The translations under genes and the position numbers were made by a program. A stretch of DNA of 64,000 nucleotides from Streptomyces sp. NBC_00536 (lineage in GTDB: Bacteria; Actinomycetota; Actinomycetes; Streptomycetales; Streptomycetaceae), in the NCBI RefSeq assembly GCF_036346295.1, contig NZ_CP107819.1, positions 6,820,001 through 6,884,000 of the forward strand. The letters are read 5' to 3'. How positions within the stretch are numbered: position 1 is the first letter of the stretch; every line of letters starts with the position of its first letter. Below are positions 16,571 through 25,307 of the stretch, piece after piece. Below the pieces are notes generated by a model, which was not told the origin of the DNA, did no database searches, and saw only the letters and a program-made list of their open reading frames with translations.

Positions 16571-17211
16571 AGTCTCACCTCCAGCACGTCGGGGACGGCT
16601 CCGGCGTCCTGGAGGAGATCGCTCAGCAGCCGTACGGCGCCGTCGAAGTCCTCGGCGCCCAGGCCGGGCGCGTCGTACACGGTGAAGACCAGGTGCCGGG
16701 AGTCCTTGGTGACGCTGGTCCGGCGGTCGGGACCCTGGAGGACGGAGGCGACGATCCCGGCCCCGTCCCGGACGACGGGCTCGTCCTGGGCACAGGTGAC
16801 GGTGGAGCGGAAGCCGGGGAAGGTCTCGCCCTGCGCCGCCCAGTCGAAGTGCAGGTCGCCGTCGATGGCGTCGGCGTCCTGGACGCCCATCAGTACGCCG
16901 CTGGTCAGCTCGGCGTACAGCAGGGCATCGACGGCAGGCGCGATCACGGGCAGTCCTTTGCGGCGTGCCGTGGCGATCTGGCCGGGCAGCGGACAGGTCA
17001 CGCCGTGGGCGTCGAACCACCGGGCATAGACCTCGGCGACCTTCGACGCGCGCTCGAAGACGTCGTCGGACCGCGACGCCGACTCCTGGCGCCGCAGTTC
17101 GAGCAGGGTGCTGAGGGCCGCGGTGTCCACCGCGGCCACGACCGCGGTGAACCGGGTCAGCTCGGCCGCTCCGGACGGCTTCTTGCCTGCGCTCAGTGCT
17201 GGGGCTTTCAA
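16567..17211 (-). CDS. Stand-alone B3/B4 tRNA-binding-domain protein
   Basis: A 214-residue protein whose body matches the B3/4 domain known from phenylalanyl-tRNA synthetase beta chains and stand-alone relatives: GLPVIAPAVDALLYAELTSGVLMGVQDADAIDGDLHFDWA, then GETFPGF and a DGAGIVAS...DRRTSVTKDSRHLVFTVYDAP tail. The domain recognises aminoacyl groups or tRNA, and some members edit mischarged tRNA. The likely start is TTG 17211, with GGGAG 8 nt upstream; longer ATG forms begin in unconserved sequence. It is first in a probable three-gene minus-strand unit with the unknown protein and the dioxygenase-like gene. Its role there is open. Confidence 0.6.
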   Translation of the reverse strand: MKAPALSAGKKPSGAAELTRFTAVVAAVDTAALSTLLELRRQESASRSDDVFERASKVAEVYARWFDAHGVTCPLPGQIATARRKGLPVIAPAVDALLYAELTSGVLMGVQDADAIDGDLHFDWAAQGETFPGFRSTVTCAQDEPVVRDGAGIVASVLQGPDRRTSVTKDSRHLVFTVYDAPGLGAEDFDGAVRLLSDLLQDAGAVPDVLEVRL

Positions 17212-17428
17212 AGGGGGTTCTCCCGGTTCGCTGTGCTGGGCGCATCTCGCTTGATCATTGCAACATCCACACACGATCCCCCCAAGTCCACCGGAGACGG
17301 TGCGGCCCAGGCCAGTCCCACTATGTGGACGCACGGCACCGCACATCGACCACCGGTCGACCGCCGGACGCGGGCTCCGGTCCTCGACCGGTTGTGCGCT
17401 GTCGTGCCAACTCCTGGGCGCAGGAGGT

Positions 17429-17460
17429 CAACGCGGTCGGCCGGGCCGCTCCTAGCGTGA
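17429..17460 (+). promoter_or_regulatory. Promoter of the YcaC-DoxX-Dps operon, shared motif
   Basis: CAAC (17429-17432), 17 nt, then TCCTAGCGTGA (17450-17460), 59 nt before the ATG at 17520. The same CAAC-17-TCCTAGCGTGA arrangement recurs at 29961-29992, 60 nt before another hydrolase gene. TAGCGT resembles a Streptomyces -10 box. The rest of the 308-bp gap 17212-17519 shows no gene. Confidence 0.5.
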
Positions 17461-17519
17461 AGAAGTGCCGGGCCGCGGACGCGGCGGGCGCTTTACCGAT
17501 CGCTTCGAGAGGACCCCTC

Positions 17520-18182
17520 ATGTTCGACATCAACAAGGTGCAGGCCGCACCGAGCAAGGACCTGCTCACGCCCGACAACGCGGTCATGCTCTTCGTGGAC
17601 CACCAGCCGCAGATGTTCTTCGGCACCGGGAGCGGTGATCGCGCCGCGATCATCAACAGCACCGTGGGTCTCGCCAAGGCGGCTCGGGCGTTCGACGTGC
17701 CGGCCGTCCTGACCACGGTCGCCGCCGAGTCCTTCTCCGGGCCCCTGCTGCCCCAGCTCGCCGAGGTGTTCCCCGAGCAGGAGGCCATCGACCGTACGAG
17801 CATGAACGCCTGGGAGGACGAGGCGCTCGTGGCGGCGGTCAAGGCGACCGGGCGCAAGAAGATCATCCTGTCCGGCCTGTGGACCGAGGTCTGCCTGGTG
17901 CTGCCCGCGCTGTCCGCGCTTGAGCAGGGATACGAGGTGTACGTGGTCTCCGACGCCTCCGGCGGCGTCAGCCCGGCCGCCCACGAGCACGCGATCCAGC
18001 GGATGATCGCCGCCGGCGCCGTCCCGGTCACCTGGGTCCAGGTCCTCCTGGAGCTGCAGCGCGACTGGGCGCGCCAGGAGACGTACGGCGCGGTCATGGA
18101 GATCGTCAAGGCCCACGCGGGTGCCTACGGCCTGGGCGTCGTCTACGCGCAGACCGTCATCGGCGCACACGCGGCGGGCTGA
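17520..18182 (+). CDS. YcaC-type isochorismatase-like hydrolase
   Basis: A 220-residue cysteine hydrolase. The Asp-Lys-Cys pattern is visible: LFVDHQPQMFF (Asp27), GRKKIILSGL (Lys113/114) and WTEVCLVLPA (Cys125). The length and C-terminal extension match YcaC, a homo-oligomeric hydrolase of unknown substrate, rather than true isochorismatases. GAGAGG upstream supports the ATG at 17520. First gene of a plus-strand series (17520-23872) of hydrolases, Dps and membrane proteins. Confidence 0.85.
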   Translation: MFDINKVQAAPSKDLLTPDNAVMLFVDHQPQMFFGTGSGDRAAIINSTVGLAKAARAFDVPAVLTTVAAESFSGPLLPQLAEVFPEQEAIDRTSMNAWEDEALVAAVKATGRKKIILSGLWTEVCLVLPALSALEQGYEVYVVSDASGGVSPAAHEHAIQRMIAAGAVPVTWVQVLLELQRDWARQETYGAVMEIVKAHAGAYGLGVVYAQTVIGAHAAG

Positions 18183-18187
18183 CCCCC

Positions 18188-18694
18188 TTGGACACCGGCA
18201 TTCTGATCCTGCGGCTGCTGGTGGGCCTGCTCGTCGCCGGCCACGGAGTGCAGAAGATCAGCTCCCACCTGGGTGGCAGGGGACTCGACGGCGGCACGGA
18301 GGAGTTCCGCTCCGACGGTTTCCGCGGCGGAACCCTCACCGCCCTCGCGGCGGGCGGCGGCCAGATCGGATCGGGCCTGCTGCTCGCCGCCGGCCTCCTG
18401 ACCCCGCTCGCCGCGACCGGCGCCATAGGGGTCATGACGGTCGCGCTCACCGTGAAATGGCGCCACGGGCTCTGGGTGCAGAACGACGGATACGAGTACC
18501 CGCTCGTCCTCATCGGCACCGCCGCCGCCCTCGCCGCCACCGGCCCCGGCGACTGGTCCCTCGACGCGGCCCTCGGCCTCGCGCCGTACCCGCTGTGGTG
18601 GGCCGCCCTCGCGCTCGTGGCCGGTCTCGGCAGCGGACTCCTCACCCGGCTCGTCCTGCACCGGCCCTCCGCCCCGGCGATCGCCGACCGCTGA
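18188..18694 (+). CDS. DoxX family membrane protein
   Basis: A 168-residue protein with four predicted transmembrane helices. It opens with ILILRLLVGLLVAGHGVQKI, the DoxX signature ending in HGxQK. The loop carries WRHGLWVQNDGYEYPLVL, also typical. DoxX proteins are linked to thiosulfate oxidation or thiol stress in some bacteria, but most are uncharacterised. The likely start is TTG 18188, 5 bp after the YcaC stop; there is no strong ribosome site, so coupling is assumed. A GTG slightly downstream would cut the first helix. Confidence 0.75.
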   Translation: MDTGILILRLLVGLLVAGHGVQKISSHLGGRGLDGGTEEFRSDGFRGGTLTALAAGGGQIGSGLLLAAGLLTPLAATGAIGVMTVALTVKWRHGLWVQNDGYEYPLVLIGTAAALAATGPGDWSLDAALGLAPYPLWWAALALVAGLGSGLLTRLVLHRPSAPAIADR

Positions 18695-18798
18695 ACGCTG
18701 TGCGCGAGCCGCACGGACCGGGTCCGGCCGCCCGCTTACCCTCGACCGGTCGGCCGGACCCTTCCCCTCCCCTTCCCTCTCCCGAACAGGAACACCCG

Positions 18799-19377
18799 AT
18801 GGGCACCCTCACGACCCCGCACGGCGGCGGCCAGCCGCTGCTGCACCAGAAGGGCGCCGAGACCCAGGCGTTCGGCACGCTCAAGCAGTTGCCGATCGGG
18901 CTCGGCCACGACACCCGCATGTACGCCTGCCAGCGGCTGAACCGCGTACTCGCCGACACACAGATCCTCCACTCCCTCTACAAGAAGCACCACTGGCTCA
19001 TGCGCGGGGCGACCTTCTACTCGCTCCACCTGATGCTGGACAAGCACGCGGAAGCCCAGCTGGCCATCGTGGACGCGCTGGCCGAGCGGGTGCAGAGCCT
19101 CGGCGGCGTCGCCGTCGGGGACCCGCGCCACGTCGCGGAACTGACGGCGATCCCGCGGCCGCCGGACGGCGTGGAGCCGGTGCCCGTCATGCTGTCGCGG
19201 CTCCTCGACGCGCACGAGCGGATCCTGACCGACGCGCGGGACGCCGCCGCCCGGGTCTCCGGGGAGGGCGACGAGGGCAGCGCCGACCTGCTCGTCTCCG
19301 ATGTCATCCGCACCGGCGAGGCGCAGGTGTGGTTCCTGGCCGAGCACCTCGTGGACACCCCTCTGGTGCGCGGCTGA
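18799..19377 (+). CDS. dps: Dps-family ferritin-like protein
   Basis: A 192-residue Dps-like protein. The ferroxidase region reads LYKKHHWLMRGATFYSLHLMLDKHAEAQ, supplying His64/65, Asp81 and Glu85. The second half has the expected helices and ends AQVWFLAEHLV. Dps assembles as a 12-subunit shell that oxidises and stores iron and binds DNA under oxidative stress. A 30-residue N-terminal tail precedes the four-helix bundle. ACAGGAA precedes the ATG. Its place beside YcaC and DoxX fits a stress-response operon. Confidence 0.85.
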   Translation: MGTLTTPHGGGQPLLHQKGAETQAFGTLKQLPIGLGHDTRMYACQRLNRVLADTQILHSLYKKHHWLMRGATFYSLHLMLDKHAEAQLAIVDALAERVQSLGGVAVGDPRHVAELTAIPRPPDGVEPVPVMLSRLLDAHERILTDARDAAARVSGEGDEGSADLLVSDVIRTGEAQVWFLAEHLVDTPLVRG

Positions 19378-19468
19378 CGGACACGGACGACGCCCCCGCC
19401 GCCGACGCGGCCGTCACGGCTGCCCCCGGCCCGCGCCCCCTCGTACACCCCCAGAAGGAGAACCCCTC

Positions 19469-20422
19469 ATGACGACCCGTCCGATCCTCGAACCCGCCGC
19501 CCAGGCCTTCGCCGACGCCACCGCCCAGCCGCCGTACCTCTACCAGATCCCCGTCGCCGAAGGCCGCAAGGCCGTGGACGGCGTCCAGAGCGGCGAGGGC
19601 GTCCCCCTGCCCGAGGCCGACGAGGAGTGGATCACCGTCCAGGGCGGCCCGACCGGCGAGGTCCGCGCCCGGATCGTCCGCCCCCGCGGCGTCACCGGCC
19701 CGCTTCCCGTCATCCTCTACATCCACGGCGCGGGCTGGGTCTTCGGCAACGCCCACACCCACGACCGGCTCGTCCGCGAACTCGCCGTCGGCGCCCGGGC
19801 GGCCGTGGTGTTCCCCGAGTACGACCTCTCGCCCGAGGCGCGCTACCCCGTGGCGATCGAGCAGAACTACAGCGTCGCCCAGTGGGTCGCCCGCGAGGGA
19901 CACCACAAGGACCTCGACGGCACGCGGATCGCCGTCGCGGGCGACTCGGTCGGCGGCAACATGAGCGCCGCCCTCACCCTGATGGCCAAGCAGCGCGGCG
20001 ACGTCGTGCTCGTCCAGCAGGTCCTCTTCTACCCGGTCACGGACGCGAGCTTCGACACCGAGTCGTACCACCGGTTCGGCGAGGGCTACTTCCTGCGCCG
20101 CGACGCCATGAAGTGGTTCTGGGACCAGTACACGACCGACGGGGCCGAGCGGGCCCAGATCACCGCCTCCCCGCTGCGCGCCTCCGCCGAGCAGCTCAGC
20201 GGCCTGCCGCCGGCCCTGGTCATCACCGCCGAGGCCGATGTCCTGCGCGACGAGGGCGAGGCGTACGCGGCGAAGCTCCGCGCCGCCGGCGTCCCCGTCA
20301 CGGCCCTGCGCGTCCAGGGCGTCATCCACGACTTCGTGATGCTGAACGCCCTGCGCGAGACGCGGGCCGCGGAACTCGCCATCGGTCTCGCCGTCGACAC
20401 CCTGCGCAAGGCCTTCGCATGA
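19469..20422 (+). CDS. Alpha/beta hydrolase-3 (HSL-type) esterase
   Basis: A 317-residue esterase of the hormone-sensitive-lipase family. The oxyanion motif is HGAGW (86-90), where HGGGW is usual. The nucleophile elbow is GDSVGGN (Ser160). Asp and His follow in EADVLRDEG and VIHDFVML. AGAAGGAG precedes the ATG. The stop overlaps the next ATG (ATGA), coupling it to the YtcJ amidohydrolase. It hydrolyses small esters; the natural substrate is unknown. Confidence 0.88.
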   Translation: MTTRPILEPAAQAFADATAQPPYLYQIPVAEGRKAVDGVQSGEGVPLPEADEEWITVQGGPTGEVRARIVRPRGVTGPLPVILYIHGAGWVFGNAHTHDRLVRELAVGARAAVVFPEYDLSPEARYPVAIEQNYSVAQWVAREGHHKDLDGTRIAVAGDSVGGNMSAALTLMAKQRGDVVLVQQVLFYPVTDASFDTESYHRFGEGYFLRRDAMKWFWDQYTTDGAERAQITASPLRASAEQLSGLPPALVITAEADVLRDEGEAYAAKLRAAGVPVTALRVQGVIHDFVMLNALRETRAAELAIGLAVDTLRKAFA

Positions 20423-22305
20423 CCGGGCCGTCGACGAGCATGCCGGTGGCGGGCCTCGTCCCCGCCCCGCGCCGGGAGCACGGGCACGCCGACCTCCTCG
20501 TCCGCAACGCCAAGGTCTTCACCGGTGACCCCGACCGGCCCGGGGCCCGCGCGGTCGCGATCCGCGACGGCCGGGTCGCGGCCCTCGGCGACGACCACGA
20601 CCTCGCCCACCTCGTCGGGCCGGGGACCAAGGTCGTCGACGCCCTCGGCCGCCGGGTGATCCCCGGCCTCAACGACTCGCACCTGCACGTCATCCGGGGC
20701 GGCCTGAACTACGTCCTGGAGCTGCGCTGGGACGGCGTACGAAGCCTGCGGCACGCCCTCGCGATGCTGCGCGAGCAGGCCGGCCGCACCCCGAAGGGGC
20801 AGTGGATCCGGGTGGTGGGCGGCTGGACCGCCGAGCAGTTCGCCGAGCGCAGGATGCCGACCGTCGCCGAGCTGAACGCCGCCGCCCCCGACACCCCGGT
20901 GTTCGTCCTGCACCTGTACCAGTCCGCGCTGATGAACCGGGCCGCCGTCAAGGCCGCCGGATTCACCCGGGAGACCCCCGACCCGCGCGGCGGGCAGATC
21001 GTACGCGGCCGGGACGGCGAGCCCAACGGCGTCCTCCTCGCCGCCCCGAGCGCCCTCATCCTGTACTCGACCCTGGCCAAGGCGCCCGCCCTGGACGAGG
21101 CCGACAAGCGGACGTCGACGCGCCACTTCCTGCGCGAGCTGAACCGCTTCGGACTGACGTCAGCGGTCGACGCCGCCGGCGGGTTCCAGAACTTCCCCGA
21201 CAACTACGCCACGGTCGCCGACCTCGCCCGGTCGGGGGAGCTGACCCTCCGGATCGCCTACCACCTCTTCCCGCAGACGGCCGGTCAGGAACTCGCCGAC
21301 CTGAAGCGCTGGACCGAGACGGTCAAGCCCGGCGACGGGGACGAGTGGCTCCGGCTCAACGGCGCCGGAGAGAACCTGACCTGGGCCGCCGCCGACTTCG
21401 AGAACTTCTCCGAGCCCCGGCCCGAACTCGCCGCCGGCTACGAGAGCGAATTCGAGAGCGCCGTCCGGCTCCTCCTGGAGAACGGGTGGGGCTTCCGGCT
21501 CCACGCGACCTACGACGAGACGATCCGCCGCGACCTCGCCGTCTTCGAGAAGCTCGCGGCCGAAGGGCTCTTCCCCGGCGGCAACCGCTGGCTCTTCGAC
21601 CACGCGGAGACCGTCACGGCCGACAGCCTCGACCGGATCGCGGCCCTCGGCGGCGCCCTCTCCGTCCAGAACCGGATGTCCTTCCAGGGAGCCGCGTTCC
21701 TCGACCGCTACGGCGCCGAGGCCGCCGCCCACACCCCGCCGGTCCGGGCCATGCTCGACCGGGGCCTGACCGTCGCCGCGGGAACCGACGCCACCCGCGT
21801 GTCCTCGTACAACCCCTGGGTCGCGCTCCACTGGCTGGTCACCGGGCGCACCGTCGGCGGCACGGCCCTCTACCCGGCCGGGAACCTGATCGACCGGGCG
21901 ACCGCCCTCGGCCTCTACACCCGGGGCGGAGCGCGGCTCACCGGCGAGCAGGACGTCAAGGGCGTGCTGCGAGAGGGGTGTTACGGCGACCTCGCGATCC
22001 TGTCGGACGACTTCCTCACCGTGCCCGAGGACGTCATCCCCGACATCGAGTCCGTCCTCACCGTCGTCGGCGGCCGCATCGTCTACGCGACCGCCGAGTA
22101 CGAGGGCCTCGACGAGGCCGTGCCGCCGGTGAGCCCGGAGTGGAGCCCGGTGGCCCGCTTCGGCGGCTACCAGAGCGGCGCCCGCCAGGCATCGGCCGTC
22201 GCCGAGGCCGTCGCCGAGTCCGAGCGGCACCGCCGCTGGCGCGTCGCCCGCGGCTCCGTCCCCGACACGACGCCGTCCTTCGTCGACCCCTGCTTCGCGC
22301 ACTGA
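20419..22305 (+). CDS. YtcJ-like amidohydrolase
   Basis: A 628-residue metal-dependent hydrolase of the amidohydrolase_3 (YtcJ) family. The metal motif is GLNDSHLHV, which replaces the HxH of other families with SHLH. Further motifs are LNGAGEN, LHATYDETIRRDL, WLFDHAETV and AAGTDATRVSSYNPW. Usual length for the family is 520-640. Members hydrolyse amide or formamide bonds. It is coupled to the upstream esterase, suggesting sequential hydrolysis of one compound. No signal peptide is seen. Confidence 0.85.
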   Translation: MTGPSTSMPVAGLVPAPRREHGHADLLVRNAKVFTGDPDRPGARAVAIRDGRVAALGDDHDLAHLVGPGTKVVDALGRRVIPGLNDSHLHVIRGGLNYVLELRWDGVRSLRHALAMLREQAGRTPKGQWIRVVGGWTAEQFAERRMPTVAELNAAAPDTPVFVLHLYQSALMNRAAVKAAGFTRETPDPRGGQIVRGRDGEPNGVLLAAPSALILYSTLAKAPALDEADKRTSTRHFLRELNRFGLTSAVDAAGGFQNFPDNYATVADLARSGELTLRIAYHLFPQTAGQELADLKRWTETVKPGDGDEWLRLNGAGENLTWAAADFENFSEPRPELAAGYESEFESAVRLLLENGWGFRLHATYDETIRRDLAVFEKLAAEGLFPGGNRWLFDHAETVTADSLDRIAALGGALSVQNRMSFQGAAFLDRYGAEAAAHTPPVRAMLDRGLTVAAGTDATRVSSYNPWVALHWLVTGRTVGGTALYPAGNLIDRATALGLYTRGGARLTGEQDVKGVLREGCYGDLAILSDDFLTVPEDVIPDIESVLTVVGGRIVYATAEYEGLDEAVPPVSPEWSPVARFGGYQSGARQASAVAEAVAESERHRRWRVARGSVPDTTPSFVDPCFAH

Positions 22306-22321
22306 AAGAGAGACCCACCCG

Positions 22322-23071
22322 ATGTCCGCAGCAACCCCAGTCGACGACGCCGACGCCGACAGCGGCGACACCCCGGCGACCTCGCCGGACGCGCCCCCGG
22401 GGCGCCGTTTCGAACCGGACCTCCGGTCGATGACACGGATCAACCTGCGCCCCATCGCCTCACCCATGCCGCTCGGCTTCTTCACGATCGCCATCGCCTC
22501 GGTGATGACGGGCTGCCTCCAGCTCGGGCTCTTCGACGAGGCGGCCCGGCCCGCCGTCGCCTTCACCGTGCTGCCGGCCTTCGTCCTCCAACTCCTGGTG
22601 AGTGTCCTGGCCTTCGGCGCCCGTGACGTGATCGCGGCGACGCTGATGGCGGTCTTCGCCGGCAGCTGGCTGCCCTACTCGCTCATCATGCTCAGCGGCG
22701 CGGCCGACGGCCTTCGGGTTCTCGGCGTGTTCAACCTGGCGCTCCTCTGCTTCGGGGCCCTGATGACCGCCGTGACCCGGCCCAAGCGTGCGCTGTGGCT
22801 CGTCCTCGCGGTCTCCCTCCCCCGCTGGGCGGCCACCGGCCTCGGGGGCATCACCGGCGCCGCATGGCTGACGCGCACGTCCGGTGCGCTCGGCTTCGTG
22901 GTGGCGCTGGTCGCGATGTACACGGCGTTCGCCCTGATGCTGGAGGACATGCGCAGCGAGCAGGTCCTGCCCATCGGCCGCAGCGGCCCCGCCCACCTCG
23001 CCGTGGAAGGCGACCTGGCCGTCCAGCTCCGCAACATGGAACGCCAGGCGGGCGTGCGCCGCACGCTCTGA
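22322..23071 (+). CDS. GPR1/FUN34/YaaH-like (acetate transporter family) membrane protein
   Basis: A 249-residue protein with six predicted helices and a 45-residue hydrophilic N-terminus. The entry segment LRPIASPMPLGFFTIAIASVMTG resembles the NPAPLGLxxF motif of the SatP/YaaH acetate-succinate family, and helix spacing agrees. It starts 16 bp after the amidohydrolase, so uptake or release of a short carboxylate formed by the hydrolases is plausible. The signature is weaker than in classical SatP, so substrate is uncertain. Confidence 0.6.
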   Translation: MSAATPVDDADADSGDTPATSPDAPPGRRFEPDLRSMTRINLRPIASPMPLGFFTIAIASVMTGCLQLGLFDEAARPAVAFTVLPAFVLQLLVSVLAFGARDVIAATLMAVFAGSWLPYSLIMLSGAADGLRVLGVFNLALLCFGALMTAVTRPKRALWLVLAVSLPRWAATGLGGITGAAWLTRTSGALGFVVALVAMYTAFALMLEDMRSEQVLPIGRSGPAHLAVEGDLAVQLRNMERQAGVRRTL

Positions 23072-23146
23072 CCGCAGCCACCCACCCCGCCTTCACCCTC
23101 CCGCATCCCCATCCCCATCCCCCTTCACCCACGGAGGAGTTCCCCC

Positions 23147-23872
23147 ATGTCCCGGCACGCCCGCCCCACCGTCGTTCTGGTCCACGGCGCTTTCGCCGAT
23201 GCCTCCAGCTTCTCCCGCGTCATCCCCGAACTGACCGCCGCCGGCCTGGACGTGGTGGCCCCGGCCGTGCCCAACCGCGGCCTCGTCGAGGACGCCGCGT
23301 ACATCGCCTCGGTGATCCGCGCCGTCGAAGGCCCCGTGATCCTGGTCGGGCACTCCTACGGCGGCGCCGTCATCACCCTCGCCGGGACGCAGGACAACGT
23401 CCGCGCACTGGTGTACCTCGCGGGATACGCGCTGGAGGAGGGCGAGAGCCTGGGCGAGCTGCAGGGCCGCTTCCCGGACTCCGGCCTCGCCGACGCGCTC
23501 GTCTACACCCCGTTCCCGGTGGCCGGCTCCACCCAGACCGGTACCGACGTCTCGGTGGAGACCGAGAAGTTCCCCGCCCTGTTCGCCGCGGACGTCGACC
23601 CCGGCCTCGCCGCGGTGCTCGCCGTCTCCCAGCGCCCCCTGGCCGCACGTGCCTTCTCGGAGGCGGCGCCCGTCGCGGCGTGGAAGACCAAGCCCTCGTG
23701 GGGTCTGGTCGCCTCGTCCGACCGCACGATCAACCCCGATGTGGAGCGCTACGGGTACGAGCGCGCCGGCATGACCACCGTCGAGGTCGACTCCTCCCAC
23801 CTGGTCATGCTCGCCCAGCCCAAGGCCGTTGCGGAGCTGATCCAGGACGCGGCCCGGTCCACCGCCCATTGA
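23147..23872 (+). CDS. Alpha/beta hydrolase
   Basis: A 241-residue single-domain hydrolase. The N-terminus VVLVHGAFADASSFSRVI gives the HG oxyanion motif; LVGHSYGGAV is the nucleophile elbow. The late Asp and His are in SSDRTINPD and DSSHLVMLAQP. Compact enzymes of this group (EstC/pyrethroid-hydrolase-like) are common in Streptomyces, with unknown substrates. The strong ribosome site GGAGGAG precedes the ATG. It is closely similar along its whole length to the gene at 39137-39850. Last gene of the YcaC-DoxX-Dps series. Confidence 0.88.
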   Translation: MSRHARPTVVLVHGAFADASSFSRVIPELTAAGLDVVAPAVPNRGLVEDAAYIASVIRAVEGPVILVGHSYGGAVITLAGTQDNVRALVYLAGYALEEGESLGELQGRFPDSGLADALVYTPFPVAGSTQTGTDVSVETEKFPALFAADVDPGLAAVLAVSQRPLAARAFSEAAPVAAWKTKPSWGLVASSDRTINPDVERYGYERAGMTTVEVDSSHLVMLAQPKAVAELIQDAARSTAH

Positions 23873-23876
23873 CCCG

Positions 23877-23896
23877 ATCGTTCAGGATCGAACGAT
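23877..23896. promoter_or_regulatory. Inverted repeat upstream of the sugar ABC operon
   Basis: ATCGTTC (23877-23883) and GAACGAT (23890-23896) are perfect 7-bp arms around AGGATC. The site lies 80 bp upstream of the solute-binding protein ATG in an AT-richer stretch containing GATAAT. It is a candidate operator, perhaps for a LacI-type or the operon's own LAL regulator. Confidence 0.45.
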
Positions 23897-23975
23897 TAGT
23901 CGATAATGTTCGGGCGCTGGTAGCTTCTGATCGCCCTCGAGGACCCTTCGGCGGGCGATCGGAGGAGATACGCCC

Positions 23976-25307
23976 ATGAGGTTCGGCGCGAGGTTCGCGC
24001 TCGCCGTCATCGCGCTCGCCGCCCTCGCTGCCGCCTGCGGTGTCCCGCAGGACAGCGGTCCGCACTCGCACACCGCCGTGGACTGTGGTCCGTACGCCAG
24101 GTACGGCAGGCACCCCGGCACCAAGGTCACCGTCTACGCGGAGAACCGGGACCGGGAGGCCGACCTGTTCGAAGAGGCCTGGGCGGACTTCGAGGACTGC
24201 ACGGGAATCGACGTCCGCTACGAGGGGGACGGGGAGTTCGAGGCCCGGATCCAGCTCCGGGTCGACGGCGGGAGCGCGCCCGACGTGGCGTTCTTCCCTC
24301 AGCCCGGGCTCCTGGAACGCTTCGCGCGGGCGGGGAAGCTCAAGCCCGCGAGCGCCGGGGTCGTGGCCCTCGCGCGGCAGGGCTGGTCGGCGGACTGGAA
24401 CGGCTACGCGACCGTGGACGGCACCCTCTACGGCACGCCGCTGGTCGCGAACGTGAAGTCGTTCGTCTGGTACTCGCCGAAGTTCTTCCGCGACAGGGGA
24501 CTGAGCGTTCCCCGCACGTGGTCCGAGCTGATGGACGTGACGGAGAAGGTCGCGGCGTCGGGCGTCAAGCCGTGGTGCGCGGGCATCGAGTCCGCCCAGG
24601 CGACCGGCTGGCCCGTGACGGACTGGATCGAGGACGTCCTGCTGCGCCAGCAGGGCACGGCCGTCTACGACCAGTGGGTCGCCCACACGATCCCGTTCAA
24701 CGACCCGCGGGTGATCAGGGCCATGGACACCGTGGGGTCCATCCTCAAGAACGACCGGTACGCCAACGGCGGTTTCGGGCCGGCCCGTTCGATGGCGTCG
24801 ATCTCCTTCCAGGAGGCCGGCACACCGGTTCTCTCCGGTGACTGTGCGATGCACCGCCAGGCCTCGTTCTATGCCGGCATGTGGCCGAAGGGCACCGGGA
24901 TCGGACCGGACAAGGACGTCTACGCCTTCCTCCTGCCGGGGGACGACCCGGCGAGCCGCCCCGTACTGGGCGGTGGCGTGTTCACCGCGGCGTTCGCCGA
25001 CCGTCCCGAAGTGCGGGCGTTCCAGGAGTACCTGGCCTCCGCGGACTTCGCGAACACGCGGATGAAGAAGGGCCCGTTCGTTTCGGCGAACAAGGGCGTG
25101 GATCCCGCGAATGCCGCCACCCCGGTCGACAGGCTCTCGATCCAGCTGCTCCAGGATCCCGCGACACAGTTCCGGTTCGACGGCTCGGACCTGATGCCCG
25201 CTTCGGTCGGCGCAGGGACGTTCTGGAAGGGATCCGTCGACTGGATCGGCGGCGCGAGCACCCGCCAGGTCGCCGACTCCATCGAACGGTCCTGGCCGGG
25301 CCACTGA
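23976..25307 (+). CDS. ABC transporter solute-binding lipoprotein (carbohydrate type)
   Basis: A 443-residue lipoprotein. A signal peptide with lipobox LAAAC puts the lipidated Cys at residue 21. The mature protein follows the SBP_bac_1 fold: VTVYAENRDREADLFEEAWADFEDCTGIDVRYEG, DVAFFPQPGLLERFARAGKL and a Trp-rich ligand region. It captures an oligosaccharide or similar ligand outside the cell for the two coupled permeases. GGAGGAG precedes the ATG; the stop overlaps the next start by one base (TGATG). No ATPase is encoded here, as is usual where a shared MsiK serves many importers. Confidence 0.9.
   Translation: MRFGARFALAVIALAALAAACGVPQDSGPHSHTAVDCGPYARYGRHPGTKVTVYAENRDREADLFEEAWADFEDCTGIDVRYEGDGEFEARIQLRVDGGSAPDVAFFPQPGLLERFARAGKLKPASAGVVALARQGWSADWNGYATVDGTLYGTPLVANVKSFVWYSPKFFRDRGLSVPRTWSELMDVTEKVAASGVKPWCAGIESAQATGWPVTDWIEDVLLRQQGTAVYDQWVAHTIPFNDPRVIRAMDTVGSILKNDRYANGGFGPARSMASISFQEAGTPVLSGDCAMHRQASFYAGMWPKGTGIGPDKDVYAFLLPGDDPASRPVLGGGVFTAAFADRPEVRAFQEYLASADFANTRMKKGPFVSANKGVDPANAATPVDRLSIQLLQDPATQFRFDGSDLMPASVGAGTFWKGSVDWIGGASTRQVADSIERSWPGH

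Noticed and set aside
24805..25304. Antisense frames across the sugar-binding protein gene
   Set aside because: The plus-strand lipoprotein with lipobox and coupled permeases is clearly the real gene.
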